Of a stretch of DNA of 64,000 nucleotides, positions 37,468 to 47,099 are shown in pieces (the first letter of the stretch is position 1; each line of letters starts with the position of its first letter). The translations under genes and the position numbers were made by a program. The stretch spans positions 3,038,001 to 3,102,000 of the forward strand of contig NZ_CP132911.1 of NCBI RefSeq assembly GCF_036320485.1, written 5' to 3'. The notes beneath the pieces were generated by a model that made no database searches, was not told where the DNA came from, and worked only from the letters and a program-made list of their open reading frames with translations. Origin of the DNA: Dyella sp. A6. GTDB lineage: Bacteria; Pseudomonadota; Gammaproteobacteria; Xanthomonadales; Rhodanobacteraceae.

Positions 37468-38532
37468 TTAGAGCCGCTTGGGGTCAAGCACAATGTGCCT
37501 TATGCGCAAGCGCTTCCATGTGTACACAATGTGTACTAGACCATTCTTTGCCTGAATCACTGCGGGGTACGAAAACTCTGCCCCTGGAGTATGTTCAAGT
37601 GTAAGCACGCGCCTCCAGTGAATCCCATCTTTCGATAGCGCCACCGCAAGCGTGCCCCGTCCGTTCCACCAGTTCTTTCCGTGTATCGTCGGGTTATAGA
37701 CGAGCAGTGCACGACCATCGCGCAACATCACCGCATCGATACCGGAATTTGGGTTACGCACGTCTAGCAGCGCCAGATTCGACCAGTGTCTTCCGCCATC
37801 ATGTGACCAGGTCGAAAAAACGCGGTTCTGCTTTGTTCGTCCAATGGCCTGCAACAGGTGCGGCCCCCAGTACAAAAGAGAGGGCTGGATCGCTGCAATG
37901 TGCCGTGGATTACCGACTGGCGCAGCCAGATGCCATGTCTGGCCAGCATCATCAGACAACTCGAAGTGGATGTGCCAGCCACCTAGCTCGTTGCTCGACG
38001 GGCTGACAATGCTGCCATCGGGTAGCTGCACGGGCTTGTCCTTGATCGGACCAAGCAACCCTGAAGGGAGTCGCCTTGGGGCGGACCAATGCACTCCATC
38101 GTCCAGTGATGTCATGACCATCCCCCACCAGTGCGCTGGATCAGGACCAACCTTATAGAACAGCAACAACGGACCATGTCGCGGCATGAACAGTACCGGG
38201 TTCCACGTTGGCAGGCTTCTCCCATCTGGCTGCCGTCCATTGGCAACCTGGACCGGCCGACTCCAACCGCCCCCAGCCGGTTTGCGCGACAACCAGATAC
38301 CTACATCGGGTGCGCGCTCATGCTTGCCACCAAACCATGCGGCAACTAGTCCAGCCGGCGTATCCACAATGGTCGACGCATGACACCTCGGCGTTGGCGG
38401 AGAGATGCTTACGAACTCCTTGAGAACGATCGATCCATGCGACCTAGACGCAGAAAATGACGGCGCCATAAAGCACACGAAGACGAGGCAAGCCGAGTAA
38501 CGGAATACCTTGATAAACATACTATTTTTCAT
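37468..38532 (-). CDS. Secreted sialidase-like BNR-repeat protein
   Basis: The 354-residue protein has a signal peptide (about 1-28) and a six-bladed-propeller sialidase pattern with Asp-box-like repeats (SLDDGVHWSAP, LSDDAGQTWHLA, SHDGGRHWSN, LSKDGIHWRR). It carries the BNR_2 wording AAWFGGKHERAPDVGIW and PTWNPVLFMPRHGPLLLFYKVG. BNR_2 proteins include exo-sialidases and other exo-acting glycosidases or lyases, so the substrate cannot be fixed. It is divergent from the GH29-B fucosidase (72-bp gap), at the edge of the glycan locus. The start at ATG 38532 is the first ATG; its ribosome site is weak. Confidence 0.78.
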   Translation of the reverse strand: MKNSMFIKVFRYSACLVFVCFMAPSFSASRSHGSIVLKEFVSISPPTPRCHASTIVDTPAGLVAAWFGGKHERAPDVGIWLSRKPAGGGWSRPVQVANGRQPDGRSLPTWNPVLFMPRHGPLLLFYKVGPDPAHWWGMVMTSLDDGVHWSAPRRLPSGLLGPIKDKPVQLPDGSIVSPSSNELGGWHIHFELSDDAGQTWHLAAPVGNPRHIAAIQPSLLYWGPHLLQAIGRTKQNRVFSTWSHDGGRHWSNLALLDVRNPNSGIDAVMLRDGRALLVYNPTIHGKNWWNGRGTLAVALSKDGIHWRRVLTLEHTPGAEFSYPAVIQAKNGLVHIVYTWKRLRIRHIVLDPKRL

Positions 38533-38604
38533 TGACAAAGCCCGGTTATGACATTTTAATCTTCAATCGATTTAGACGTCTTTACTTCTACTTTTGGAAT
38601 ACGA

Positions 38605-39972
38605 ATGATCAAGCCCGCCTTAAGGACACTTTGCATCTCCATTGCCATCGCAACGACCGCATGGTCGATACCGGCAACGGCACAAAACTTTGTCGACGTT
38701 GAACCATCCCCGCAGCAGTTGCATTGGCAGGACCTTGAGTTCGGAGTGATCGTGCATTTCGGCCTGAACACCTTCCTCAACCAGGAGTGGGGCAACGGCA
38801 CGGCGAACCCATCCGTGTTCAATCCCGACCACGTCGATCCCGAGCAGTGGCTGCGCGCAGCGAAATCTGCCGGAGCTCGCTACGTGGTACTGGTCGCCAA
38901 GCACCACGATGGCTTTGCGCTCTGGCCTACCGGCCAGACCAGCTATTCGGTAAAGAGCAGCCCGTGGAAGCATGGCAAGGGCGATCTGGTACGGATGACC
39001 GAACTGGCCGCACACAAGGAAGGCATGGGCTTCGGCGTCTATCTCTCGCCATGGGACCGGCATGAACCCAGCTACGCGAACTCCAAGGCCTATGACAAGT
39101 TCTACATGGCCCAGATGGATGAGCTGGCGCAAAACTACGGCCCATTGGTCGAATGGTGGCTCGATGGTGCTGGCAGTGCAGGCCATGTCTATGCTTTCAA
39201 GAAGTACGTCAACGAGCTGCGCACTTATCAGCCGAACACCATGGTGTTCGCCGACGTCGCGCTGTTTGGCTACGGTGACGTACGTTGGGTCGGTCAGGAG
39301 GACGGCCGCATACATGGCGAAAACTGGAACGTGATCGATCGTCACGGCGAAGTGCGCTGGCGACCGGTCGAAGTCGACACGCCTCTGCACAAGCTCCAGT
39401 GGTATTGGCACCCCGATAGCAACAAGACGCTTAAAAGCGTGGCTGAGCTGGTCGACATCTGGGAAAACAGCGTTGGCCGTGGCGGCCAACTGATGCTTGG
39501 CATCGCGCCAAACGAACATGGCCTGCTGCCCGCGGCCGACGTGGCCAGACTCAAAGCCTTCGGCGAAGCACTGAAAGCCCGCTATGGTGCCGACAAGAAC
39601 CTCGCACGCCACCATCTTCCCTGCAATCCTAACGTTGCCGCCGCGCTCGACAACAACGAGGACACCTTCTGGTCCGCACCAAAAGGCTCGCATCACGCGA
39701 CACTCGAAGTCGACTTCAAGCACCCGGTCACCCTCGACCACTCGCTTGCAATGGAATGGTTGAACGTGGGGCAGCGCGTCGAGAAATATGCCATCCAGGT
39801 CTGGACCGGCAACGGCTGGAGGACCGTCGCCGGAGCGCAGGCCATCGGTCACATGAAGATCGATCACTTTCCCGCTGTGACCACGACCAAGGTGCGACTG
39901 GACATCCTGGCCAGCACCGGCACCGCGCGCATCCGCGAATTCCAGCTGTTCAACGTGGGCACCACACCCTGA
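38605..39972 (+). CDS. GH29 alpha-L-fucosidase (subfamily B type, alpha-1,3/1,4) with C-terminal discoidin-like domain
   Basis: The 455-residue protein has a signal peptide (about 1-27) and a GH29 barrel: AKHHDGFALWPT near 98, WWLDGAG with the nucleophile Asp187, and RWVGQEDGR near 232, wording typical of the branched-substrate (alpha-1,3/1,4, Lewis-type) subfamily. Residues about 330-455 form an F5/8 type C-like beta-sandwich. It would remove fucose from Lewis a or core-fucosylated glycans outside the cytoplasm. It stands apart from the minus-strand hydrolase operon but converges on it, separated by a strong hairpin. Confidence 0.88.
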   Translation: MIKPALRTLCISIAIATTAWSIPATAQNFVDVEPSPQQLHWQDLEFGVIVHFGLNTFLNQEWGNGTANPSVFNPDHVDPEQWLRAAKSAGARYVVLVAKHHDGFALWPTGQTSYSVKSSPWKHGKGDLVRMTELAAHKEGMGFGVYLSPWDRHEPSYANSKAYDKFYMAQMDELAQNYGPLVEWWLDGAGSAGHVYAFKKYVNELRTYQPNTMVFADVALFGYGDVRWVGQEDGRIHGENWNVIDRHGEVRWRPVEVDTPLHKLQWYWHPDSNKTLKSVAELVDIWENSVGRGGQLMLGIAPNEHGLLPAADVARLKAFGEALKARYGADKNLARHHLPCNPNVAAALDNNEDTFWSAPKGSHHATLEVDFKHPVTLDHSLAMEWLNVGQRVEKYAIQVWTGNGWRTVAGAQAIGHMKIDHFPAVTTTKVRLDILASTGTARIREFQLFNVGTTP

Positions 39973-39985
39973 TGGCAATACCCGA

Positions 39986-40014
39986 GTTACCTGCCCGCAC
40001 CGCGGGCGGGTAAC
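39986..40014. terminator. Bidirectional terminator-like hairpin
   Basis: Outer arms GTTACC (39986-39991) and GGTAAC (40009-40014) and inner arms GCCCGC (39993-39998) and GCGGGC (40002-40007) pair, with a T.G pair between, making a 13-bp stem with a 3-nt loop ACC. It lies 14 bp after the GH29-B stop and 79 bp after the GH35 stop, between convergent genes. No T-run is present on either strand. Confidence 0.72.
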
Positions 40015-40092
40015 CCGGTGCGCTGAGCGCTCGGCGCGCCACCGGACTGCCGCTGGCGAGAAATGCGTCATGGCCCGCGTACGACACATCCT

Positions 40093-41994
40093 TCACTTCC
40101 GTCTCGCTTGGGTCGACCATAGCGGTGTATCCAAGCCACGCAGGGTCGGTCGGACATCGCTGCGCAGGTCGAATACCACGACATCGTTGCGGCCACGGCG
40201 CATCCACGGTGCGGGCAGATACAGCGAGTGCTGCGGACCAATGGACCAAATGCGGCCGAGGTTGTGGCCATTAACCCAGGCGAAGCCCTTACCGAAGGCT
40301 CGGACGTCGAGAAAGGTATCGAGACGCTGCGTCACATCGAACCAGCCACGATGGAACGCCGGCCCGGTCACCGGGACAGTGCTCCAGCCATGGATCTGTC
40401 GCGGCGAGCGCATGGGCAATGGATAGACATCCCAGCCATGCAGCACCCTGCCATCGAACATGACGGGGTCGACCAGCCCAGCTCGCCCGTCGGCCAGATG
40501 TGGCCCGTAGTTGATCCGCCCAGTGTTTTCCACGAGCACGTCGAGGGTGTGCCGGCCCGGCCCCGTGTCGATGTCCAGCGCCACCTGCTTCAGCCGGCGG
40601 TCAACCGTGCCGACCCGCTGCCGGTCGATATACACGGCAGCGTAGTCGCGCACGTCGCCCAGATACAGTTGGCCGTGGTGGGGACCATCCAGCCGGGTGC
40701 GATACAGAATGTAGCCATAAGCCTGACCGAAGTGCTCCATCGGCTTCGGCAAGTCGACATGCACTGGTGCCGGCAGATTGCTCCACAACGAAGCCGACTG
40801 CGTCAGGGTGAATATGGGAAGCCGCATCCGCGGCAGGGCTGGCGGCAATGGCGGCGGCGTCTTGTCAGTGGCCCGCTCAATGACATCGCGGAACAACATG
40901 AACTTGCGCCGGGGCCGGCCGCCTTCGTCCAGCGCCGCATCGTAGTCGTAACTTGTGGTCTGCGGCGCGTAATGGTCGGCCGGTCCACCCTGGAAATTTG
41001 CGCCATTCATGAAGCCGAAGCTGGTACCACCCTCGAACATGTATATGTTCACCGAGTCGCCCTGCCCCAGTATCCAGGCCAGCTCCTTCGCCTGGGTACT
41101 GGTATCGGTCTGCGCGTGTGCGCCACCCCACTGGTCGAACCAGCCGGCCCAGTATTCGCCGGCCATGCGCGGCTGCCTGGGCCGGAACGCGGCCAGCTCA
41201 GCAAAGGCCTTGCGTGCCTCGCCTGGAGCGAAGTTCACGACGGCAAGCACACCAGGCATGGCATCGTTCTTGAGTTCGCCCGGACCATCGGAGGTGAACA
41301 GGATGTCGCTCCCCATGCCAGCCTTCTTCAGGGCCTGGCGAATGTCCTCCATGTAGCGACGATCATTGCCGTAGGAACCGTATTCGTTTTCCACCTGCAC
41401 GGCGATGACCGGACCGCCACGACTAGCCATCAGTGGTGCCACCTGCCGTCCAAGCGCGTCGAAATAGCGATCCACTGCATGCAGGAACGCTGGATCCCGG
41501 GTGCGTACATGAAGATTTGGGTCGGCGAACAGCCAAGCCGGCAACCCGCCCGCCTCCCACTCCGCACAGGCATAGGGTCCCGGGCGCAGGATCACATTGA
41601 GCCCCATCGCCTGCGCCAGCCGCAGGAACGCCGCGACGTCGTTGCGCCCCTTGAAGTCGAAATGGCCCGGTCGCGGCTCCACCGCATTCCAGAACACATA
41701 AGTCGTGATGGTGTTCAGGCCCATCGCCCGTGCCTTTTCCAACCGGTCGCGCCAGTACGCGCGCGGTACGCGCTGAAAGTGCATGGACCCGGCAATGATC
41801 TGGTACGGCTTGCCCGCACGTACGAAATGGTCGCCAGCGATCGTTACCGGCTCTATGGTTGCCGCTCTGGCCGCCATTCCGGCGACCAGGGCCAGGGCAA
41901 AACAGGCCGACAGCGACACACGGCGTAGCATGCCTTTGCATACGCTCCGAACGCGTGTATGGCCGGACATCGCACAGACAGGCACACGGATCAT
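40093..41994 (-). CDS. GH35 beta-galactosidase, secreted
   Basis: The 633-residue protein has a signal peptide (about 20-45) and a GH35 barrel: AGSMHFQRVPRAYWRDRL, the acid/base motif VENEYGSYG (Glu204) and the nucleophile region MAGEYWAGWFDQWG (Glu280), with VNIYMFEGGTSFGFMNGA further on. C-terminal beta domains end near FDLRSDVRPTLRGL. It would release terminal beta-galactose, for example the beta-1,3-galactose of Lewis a caps on plant N-glycans. It is the last gene of the operon; ATG 41994 overlaps the GH3 stop. Confidence 0.92.
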   Translation of the reverse strand: MIRVPVCAMSGHTRVRSVCKGMLRRVSLSACFALALVAGMAARAATIEPVTIAGDHFVRAGKPYQIIAGSMHFQRVPRAYWRDRLEKARAMGLNTITTYVFWNAVEPRPGHFDFKGRNDVAAFLRLAQAMGLNVILRPGPYACAEWEAGGLPAWLFADPNLHVRTRDPAFLHAVDRYFDALGRQVAPLMASRGGPVIAVQVENEYGSYGNDRRYMEDIRQALKKAGMGSDILFTSDGPGELKNDAMPGVLAVVNFAPGEARKAFAELAAFRPRQPRMAGEYWAGWFDQWGGAHAQTDTSTQAKELAWILGQGDSVNIYMFEGGTSFGFMNGANFQGGPADHYAPQTTSYDYDAALDEGGRPRRKFMLFRDVIERATDKTPPPLPPALPRMRLPIFTLTQSASLWSNLPAPVHVDLPKPMEHFGQAYGYILYRTRLDGPHHGQLYLGDVRDYAAVYIDRQRVGTVDRRLKQVALDIDTGPGRHTLDVLVENTGRINYGPHLADGRAGLVDPVMFDGRVLHGWDVYPLPMRSPRQIHGWSTVPVTGPAFHRGWFDVTQRLDTFLDVRAFGKGFAWVNGHNLGRIWSIGPQHSLYLPAPWMRRGRNDVVVFDLRSDVRPTLRGLDTPLWSTQARRK

Positions 41995-44660
41995 TTCGGC
42001 AGTTCCGCATGCCCGGAAATATGGAAGCCTGCCGACACCCCTCCGGCTTGGCCCGGCTGGCCACCACCCAAGAACACCCGGTAGCTGCCTGCATCGACGG
42101 CACGCCTGCCGGCAGCATCGACTTCGCTTAATCGACGCGGCGACAGGGTGAAGCTGACCACGCAGCTTTCGCCCGGCGCCAGATGCACGCGACGGAATCC
42201 CACCAGCGCATGGCGCGGCGCCAGCGGCACACCGGGAGCATCGAGATAGACCTGCACCACATCATCGCCCGCGCGTTGGCCGATGTTGCGCACGACGGCG
42301 CTGACCTTGAGCGGCTGACCCGCGCGCAGGGCACCGCTGGAAAGCTTCAGGCCGGCATATACAAAGTGCGTGTAGCTCAGTCCATAGCCGAACGGATACA
42401 GCGGTATGCCCTTGAAGTAACGGTAGGTGCGTCCCTGCATGTCGTAACTGTCGAACGGCGGTAGATCATCCACCGAACGGAAGAACGTCACCGGCAGGCG
42501 CCCGCCGGGGTTGTAGTCGCCGGCCAGCACCTGGGCGATCGCCCGGCCGCCCTGCTCGCCCGGGTACCATGCCGCAAGAATTGCGTCCGCATGCTGTTGC
42601 GCCCAGTTCAATGCCACGGCACCGCCGGACAGCAGTACGACGACCAGCGGCTTGCCGGTCGCCGCCACCCGCTCGAGCAGATGACGCTGTATCGCAGGCA
42701 GGCCGATACGGGTACGGTCACCGCCGTCGAAACCCGGCACATCGAGCTGCAAGGCCTCGCCTTCCACGTCCGGCGAGAGACCGACGAAGGCGACCACCGC
42801 GTCGGCCGAACGTGCCGCCCGCACCGCAGCGGCAAGCTGGTCGGCCGGGGGCGCCAGCCATTGCAGGCGGATGCCCTGATCCTGTCCGCTGTGCACCATT
42901 TCCAGCCGGATCGCATGCGGCGCGATGCCGGCGAAGTGCAGCTCCACCTGCATGTGCTTGCCATTGCCTTGATCGTCAATGACCTTGCGGCCATCCACGT
43001 ACAGACGCACCGGATCGTGACCACGACAGTCGAAGCAGCGGTCCACGTGGATGGCCAGTGTGTAGTCGCCCGGACCCGGCGGCACCAGTTGGCCAGTCCA
43101 GCGCACTGCATAGGCATCGGCCGACAAGCCCTTGGCCGGGGCCACCTGGTCCCAGTCGAAATCGACGACGCGGTCGGTACGGGTCACTCGCGGCACGCCA
43201 ACGAAGCTCGTTCCGGCGAAATATTCGCCGGTGAGCCCCACATGCCCACGCGAGCGCAGCGCGGTTTCGGGAATTGGTACCGGCACACGCGCCGCGATCG
43301 GCGAACCCTGCGCATAGACCACCTTGCCGGCACCGAAACGCCTACGCATGCCTTCGAGCGGCGTCACCGGGTTGCGTGCCGTGCCGTGGTAGTTCGCCTC
43401 CAGCGTCTCCACCGTGTCCGCGTCGGGGCCGATCACCGCCACGCGCATGCCGGCGTGCATCGGCAGGGTGTCGTGGGCGTTCTTCAACAACACCATCGAC
43501 TCCAGCGCAGCACGCAGAGCCAATTGACGATGTGCCCGGCTGTCCACCTGGTTGGGACCGATCGAGGCGTACGGGTCGGCCGAGGTCGGACCCAGCTCGC
43601 CGAGCCGGTAACGGGCCGCGAACAGGCGGATCAGCGCACGATCGAGTGCCGCCTGCTTCACGTATCCCTTGCGTACCGCTTCGTCCAGGCTGGCATAGGT
43701 GTGGCCACAGTCCAGGTCGGTACCTGCCCGGATCGCCGCCGCCGCCGACTGTGCACTGTCCGGCAGGTAATGGTGGAACTGCGTGATGTCGCCCACCGCA
43801 TCGCAGTCGGACACGACGTAGCCATGGAACCCCCAGTCCTTGCGCAAAAGCGTGGAGAGCAGCCAGGGGTCGGCACACACCGGCGTACCGTGCAGCGCGT
43901 TGTAGGCGCACATCACCGAACCGGCCCGCCCTTCGACCACGGCGGCCCGGAAGGCCGGCAGATAGGTCGACTCCAGATCGTACGGCGACACGTCGACGTC
44001 GAAACTGTCGCGTCCCGGCTCCGGCCCGCTGTGTGCCGCGAAGTGCTTGGGTGTGGCGATGGCGCGCGGATGCTCCGGATCAGGCCCTTGCACGCCACGG
44101 ATGAAGGCTATCGCAAGGCGTCCGGTGAGGAACGGATCCTCGCCGTAGGTTTCCTGGCCCCGTCCCCAGCGGGGATCACGCAGGATGTTGATGTTCGGCG
44201 ACCACACCGAGAGCCCCTGGTAACGCCCGTGATCGCGACCGGCACCCAGTGCATTGAACTTGGCCCTGGCCTCGACCGAAACCGTTTTCCCAACACCTTC
44301 GAGCAGACCCGGATCCCAGCTCGAAGCCAAACCAATCGCTTGCGGAAATACCGTCGCATAACCTTCGCGCGCGATGCCATGCAGCCCCTCGCTCCACCAG
44401 TCGTAGGCCGGAACGCCAAGCCGTGGAATGGCTGGGGCATCGTTCTGTAGCTGCGCCACTTTTTCGGGCAGGGTCATCCTGGCCACCAGCGCGGCCGCAC
44501 GACGGCCGGCATCGTCCGGAGTGTACGCATTCGTGACGGCAGGGCATGCCAGGCCAAGCGCTAACAGCAAAAACAGCAGCCGATCACAACGAGCTGCAAG
44601 CGCGCTGGCCGTTAGGGCAGCGATACCTCTTGGCCTTATCTGACAGCACCTGTTCGGCAT
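41991..44660 (-). CDS. GH3 glycosidase with PA14 insert (beta-xylosidase-like)
   Basis: The 889-residue protein starts at ATG 44660 (GGAGATACC before it, 10 bp after the GH20 stop) and has a signal peptide ending near residue 45. The catalytic domain shows PRWGRGQETYGEDP, KHFAAHSGPEPGR and the nucleophile motif VVSDCDAVGD (Asp285), a form common in beta-xylosidases. A PA14 domain (about 465-620, GLTGEYFAG) is inserted in the second domain, and an Fn3-like domain closes the protein. In this locus removal of the beta-1,2-xylose of plant N-glycans is an attractive role; beta-glucosidase activity cannot be excluded. Confidence 0.9.
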   Translation of the reverse strand: MPNRCCQIRPRGIAALTASALAARCDRLLFLLLALGLACPAVTNAYTPDDAGRRAAALVARMTLPEKVAQLQNDAPAIPRLGVPAYDWWSEGLHGIAREGYATVFPQAIGLASSWDPGLLEGVGKTVSVEARAKFNALGAGRDHGRYQGLSVWSPNINILRDPRWGRGQETYGEDPFLTGRLAIAFIRGVQGPDPEHPRAIATPKHFAAHSGPEPGRDSFDVDVSPYDLESTYLPAFRAAVVEGRAGSVMCAYNALHGTPVCADPWLLSTLLRKDWGFHGYVVSDCDAVGDITQFHHYLPDSAQSAAAAIRAGTDLDCGHTYASLDEAVRKGYVKQAALDRALIRLFAARYRLGELGPTSADPYASIGPNQVDSRAHRQLALRAALESMVLLKNAHDTLPMHAGMRVAVIGPDADTVETLEANYHGTARNPVTPLEGMRRRFGAGKVVYAQGSPIAARVPVPIPETALRSRGHVGLTGEYFAGTSFVGVPRVTRTDRVVDFDWDQVAPAKGLSADAYAVRWTGQLVPPGPGDYTLAIHVDRCFDCRGHDPVRLYVDGRKVIDDQGNGKHMQVELHFAGIAPHAIRLEMVHSGQDQGIRLQWLAPPADQLAAAVRAARSADAVVAFVGLSPDVEGEALQLDVPGFDGGDRTRIGLPAIQRHLLERVAATGKPLVVVLLSGGAVALNWAQQHADAILAAWYPGEQGGRAIAQVLAGDYNPGGRLPVTFFRSVDDLPPFDSYDMQGRTYRYFKGIPLYPFGYGLSYTHFVYAGLKLSSGALRAGQPLKVSAVVRNIGQRAGDDVVQVYLDAPGVPLAPRHALVGFRRVHLAPGESCVVSFTLSPRRLSEVDAAGRRAVDAGSYRVFLGGGQPGQAGGVSAGFHISGHAELPK

Positions 44661-44670
44661 CGGTATCTCC

Positions 44671-47085
44671 TCAATGTCCACGACGGAGGCCTGCCGACCC
44701 GACCTTTGTACTGCCTTCCAACAACCGCACCATGCCCAGGCCATACAGCGGTCCATCGATCGGCGCAGTCACCCGCAGGCAAAGGTCGTGTACACCCTGC
44801 CTCTGCATCAACACCCCATGCAGTGCGAAACGCTCTCCCAGCTGTCGGCCGGCCGGCAATGGCAGGCTCGCCAGCAGGGGGCCGTCGCAGCGATCCTCGT
44901 GCACCTCCAGCTCACCATGCACTGTGCGTGCCGGATAGGCCACCACCTTGGATTGGTCGTGTGCCAGTCCGTAGTTGCGTGCCAGCCTCGCCATGTCGAC
45001 GTCGATGCCGGTCACTGTATCCAACGGTGCCTGCGGATAGACCCAGCAGGCGTGGAACAGGTCCATGTCGTAGACCGGGGTGTGCCGGGTACCGAGGTCG
45101 GGCAGCAGCGGCACACGCAGCCCGAGATTTCCGCCCGGGCACGCCTCCAACTGGCCGTTGCGCAGGGTCAGCAATGCAGCGCGGTCGAATACCCGCACGC
45201 GTGGTGCAGCCAGCTCGCTGCCGTCCGGCGCGAAAGTCGCGGCACGCACCGTGGCCGGCAGCGCAACCGTGAAAGGCCGCGCGTAGACAGGCGACCGCCT
45301 GCCGGGCTCGCTGCCATCGGTGGTGTAGCGCAGGGTGCCAAAGCCCAGCTGGTTGTCCAGGCTGACCATGGCGTGACCGCTTTCCAGCGCCTTCGACACG
45401 GTTTCGTCGAGGTGGAATGTCGGGGCGAACGGCGTGTCGGCCGCCGCGATGCCGAAGGCGCGATAACGCCGCATCTGCGCGGGTAGACGTTGCAGGAAGC
45501 TACGCCAGTCTCGCTGCTTGCGCGGCGACCAAGCGATCTCCGACAACGCGTCGACCCTTGGGAACAGCGCGTGCTGCACTTGCCACGGCGAGATCATGTA
45601 CTCGCTCCACAGCGCCGCCTCGACACCCAGCACATGGCGCGCCTGGCCGGCGGTCAACGACGGATCGATCGGCTCGAAGCGATAGACCCTCGACAATGGC
45701 AGGACGGAAAGCCGGCCACTCGGCTCATCGGCGCGACGGGTCTGCAGGTTGTCAAAATACAGCCAGCCGGCCGGCGCCAGCACCACATCGTGATCCTGCT
45801 TGGCCGCCGCGATCGCACCCGCGGTTCCCCGCCAGGACATCACCGATGCCGTGCGCGGCAAGCCACCTTCCAAGATCTCGTCCCAGCCGATCAGCCGCCG
45901 GCCGTGCCGCTGCAGGTATTCGCCAAGGCGATTGGTAAACCAGCTTTGCAGGGCATTCTCGTTGCTGATGCCCAACGCCTTCATCTTCGCCTGCACCTGG
46001 GACGACGCCTTCCACTCGTCCTTGATCGCCTCGTCGCCACCCAGGTGGATGTACTTCGATGGGAACAGCGCCATCACTTCGTCGAGCACATTTTCGATGA
46101 AATGCAGGCTGCGATCGTCGACATTGTAAAGATAGGGGTTAACGCCCCAGTCCACCGACACCGGTGGCCGCCGCCCAGTGACTCCGACCTGCCCGGGATA
46201 GGAAGCCACGGCAGCTTGGGCATGGCCTGGCATGTCCAGTTCCGGGACCACCTCGATATGCCGGGCGGCCGCGTAGGCGACGACCTGCCGGATCTGCGCC
46301 TGGGTGTAGAAACCACCGTACCGCAAAGGCTCGCCGTGGCTACCGGCACCCGGCGGCGTACGCCATGCGCCGATCCGGGTGAGCTCCGGATAGCGCTTGA
46401 TCTGGATCCGCCAGCCCTGGTCGTCAGTAAGGTGCCAGTGGAAGACGTCGAGCTTGTGCCGAGCCATCGCATCGAGCACCTGCTCGATTGTGTCCACGCT
46501 TTGGAAATGTCGGGCCGAGTCCAGCATCAGCCCACGCCAGGCGAAGCGCGGCCAGTCGTGGATCGATATGCCGTCGATCCGCACCGGGCCATGGCCCGCG
46601 TGAGCGGTCAACAGCTGCCACAGCGTGATCGCTCCATAGAAGATACCGCGCTCGTCGCGTGCCTCGATCGTCGCACCCTGCGCATCGACCTGCAGCACGT
46701 AACCGCCGCGCTTGTCCACCGGCGCGTGTGGATTCAGTCGCAGCACGATGGCACCGATCGGTGCCTCGGCTAGCGCGCGCACCGGTAGCGAAAGCCCCCG
46801 CACACGCTTCAGCGACCTGGCGAGATAGTTTGCCGCGAACAGTGCCTGCCGGTCTCCGGGCGGCACCACGATGACCGTATGTGCGTCGACAGTGAAGCGT
46901 CCGGCTTGCGCCTGCATCTCGGCCGGAACCGGGATCAATGCCGGCACGGCCGGTGTCGGCGCAGCCGCAGCCAAGGCAGGACCGGCCAGCAGGAACAGTG
47001 CCGCAATGCCCCGTGCGAGCAGGCGGCGGCGCCAGTGTCCTGCTACGCGACGGGCAGTCGACTCGACGGCATGACTCGAATTCAC
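44671..47085 (-). CDS. GH20 beta-N-acetylhexosaminidase
   Basis: The 804-residue protein contains HWHLTDDQGWRIQIKRYPELT (about 216-236), PELDMPGHAQA and the catalytic pair Asp351-Glu352 in HLGGDE; a C-terminal CHB_HEX_C-like region and further beta domains follow. I chose the GTG at 47085 as start: it lies 14 bp after the GH18 stop with GGAG upstream and gives a signal peptide (RRRLLARGIAALFLLAGPALA); longer forms run into GH18. It would remove GlcNAc from N-glycan antennae or from chitobiose. Confidence 0.92.
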   Translation of the reverse strand: MNSSHAVESTARRVAGHWRRRLLARGIAALFLLAGPALAAAAPTPAVPALIPVPAEMQAQAGRFTVDAHTVIVVPPGDRQALFAANYLARSLKRVRGLSLPVRALAEAPIGAIVLRLNPHAPVDKRGGYVLQVDAQGATIEARDERGIFYGAITLWQLLTAHAGHGPVRIDGISIHDWPRFAWRGLMLDSARHFQSVDTIEQVLDAMARHKLDVFHWHLTDDQGWRIQIKRYPELTRIGAWRTPPGAGSHGEPLRYGGFYTQAQIRQVVAYAAARHIEVVPELDMPGHAQAAVASYPGQVGVTGRRPPVSVDWGVNPYLYNVDDRSLHFIENVLDEVMALFPSKYIHLGGDEAIKDEWKASSQVQAKMKALGISNENALQSWFTNRLGEYLQRHGRRLIGWDEILEGGLPRTASVMSWRGTAGAIAAAKQDHDVVLAPAGWLYFDNLQTRRADEPSGRLSVLPLSRVYRFEPIDPSLTAGQARHVLGVEAALWSEYMISPWQVQHALFPRVDALSEIAWSPRKQRDWRSFLQRLPAQMRRYRAFGIAAADTPFAPTFHLDETVSKALESGHAMVSLDNQLGFGTLRYTTDGSEPGRRSPVYARPFTVALPATVRAATFAPDGSELAAPRVRVFDRAALLTLRNGQLEACPGGNLGLRVPLLPDLGTRHTPVYDMDLFHACWVYPQAPLDTVTGIDVDMARLARNYGLAHDQSKVVAYPARTVHGELEVHEDRCDGPLLASLPLPAGRQLGERFALHGVLMQRQGVHDLCLRVTAPIDGPLYGLGMVRLLEGSTKVGSAGLRRGH

Positions 47086-47099
47086 CGACGAATCTCCGC

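Noticed and set aside
40228..44450. Very long open frames antisense to GH35 and GH3 (over 560 and 610 codons)
   Set aside because: They mirror the high-GC codon pattern of the real genes, have no recognisable domain or ribosome site, and lie wholly opposite genes with clear catalytic motifs.
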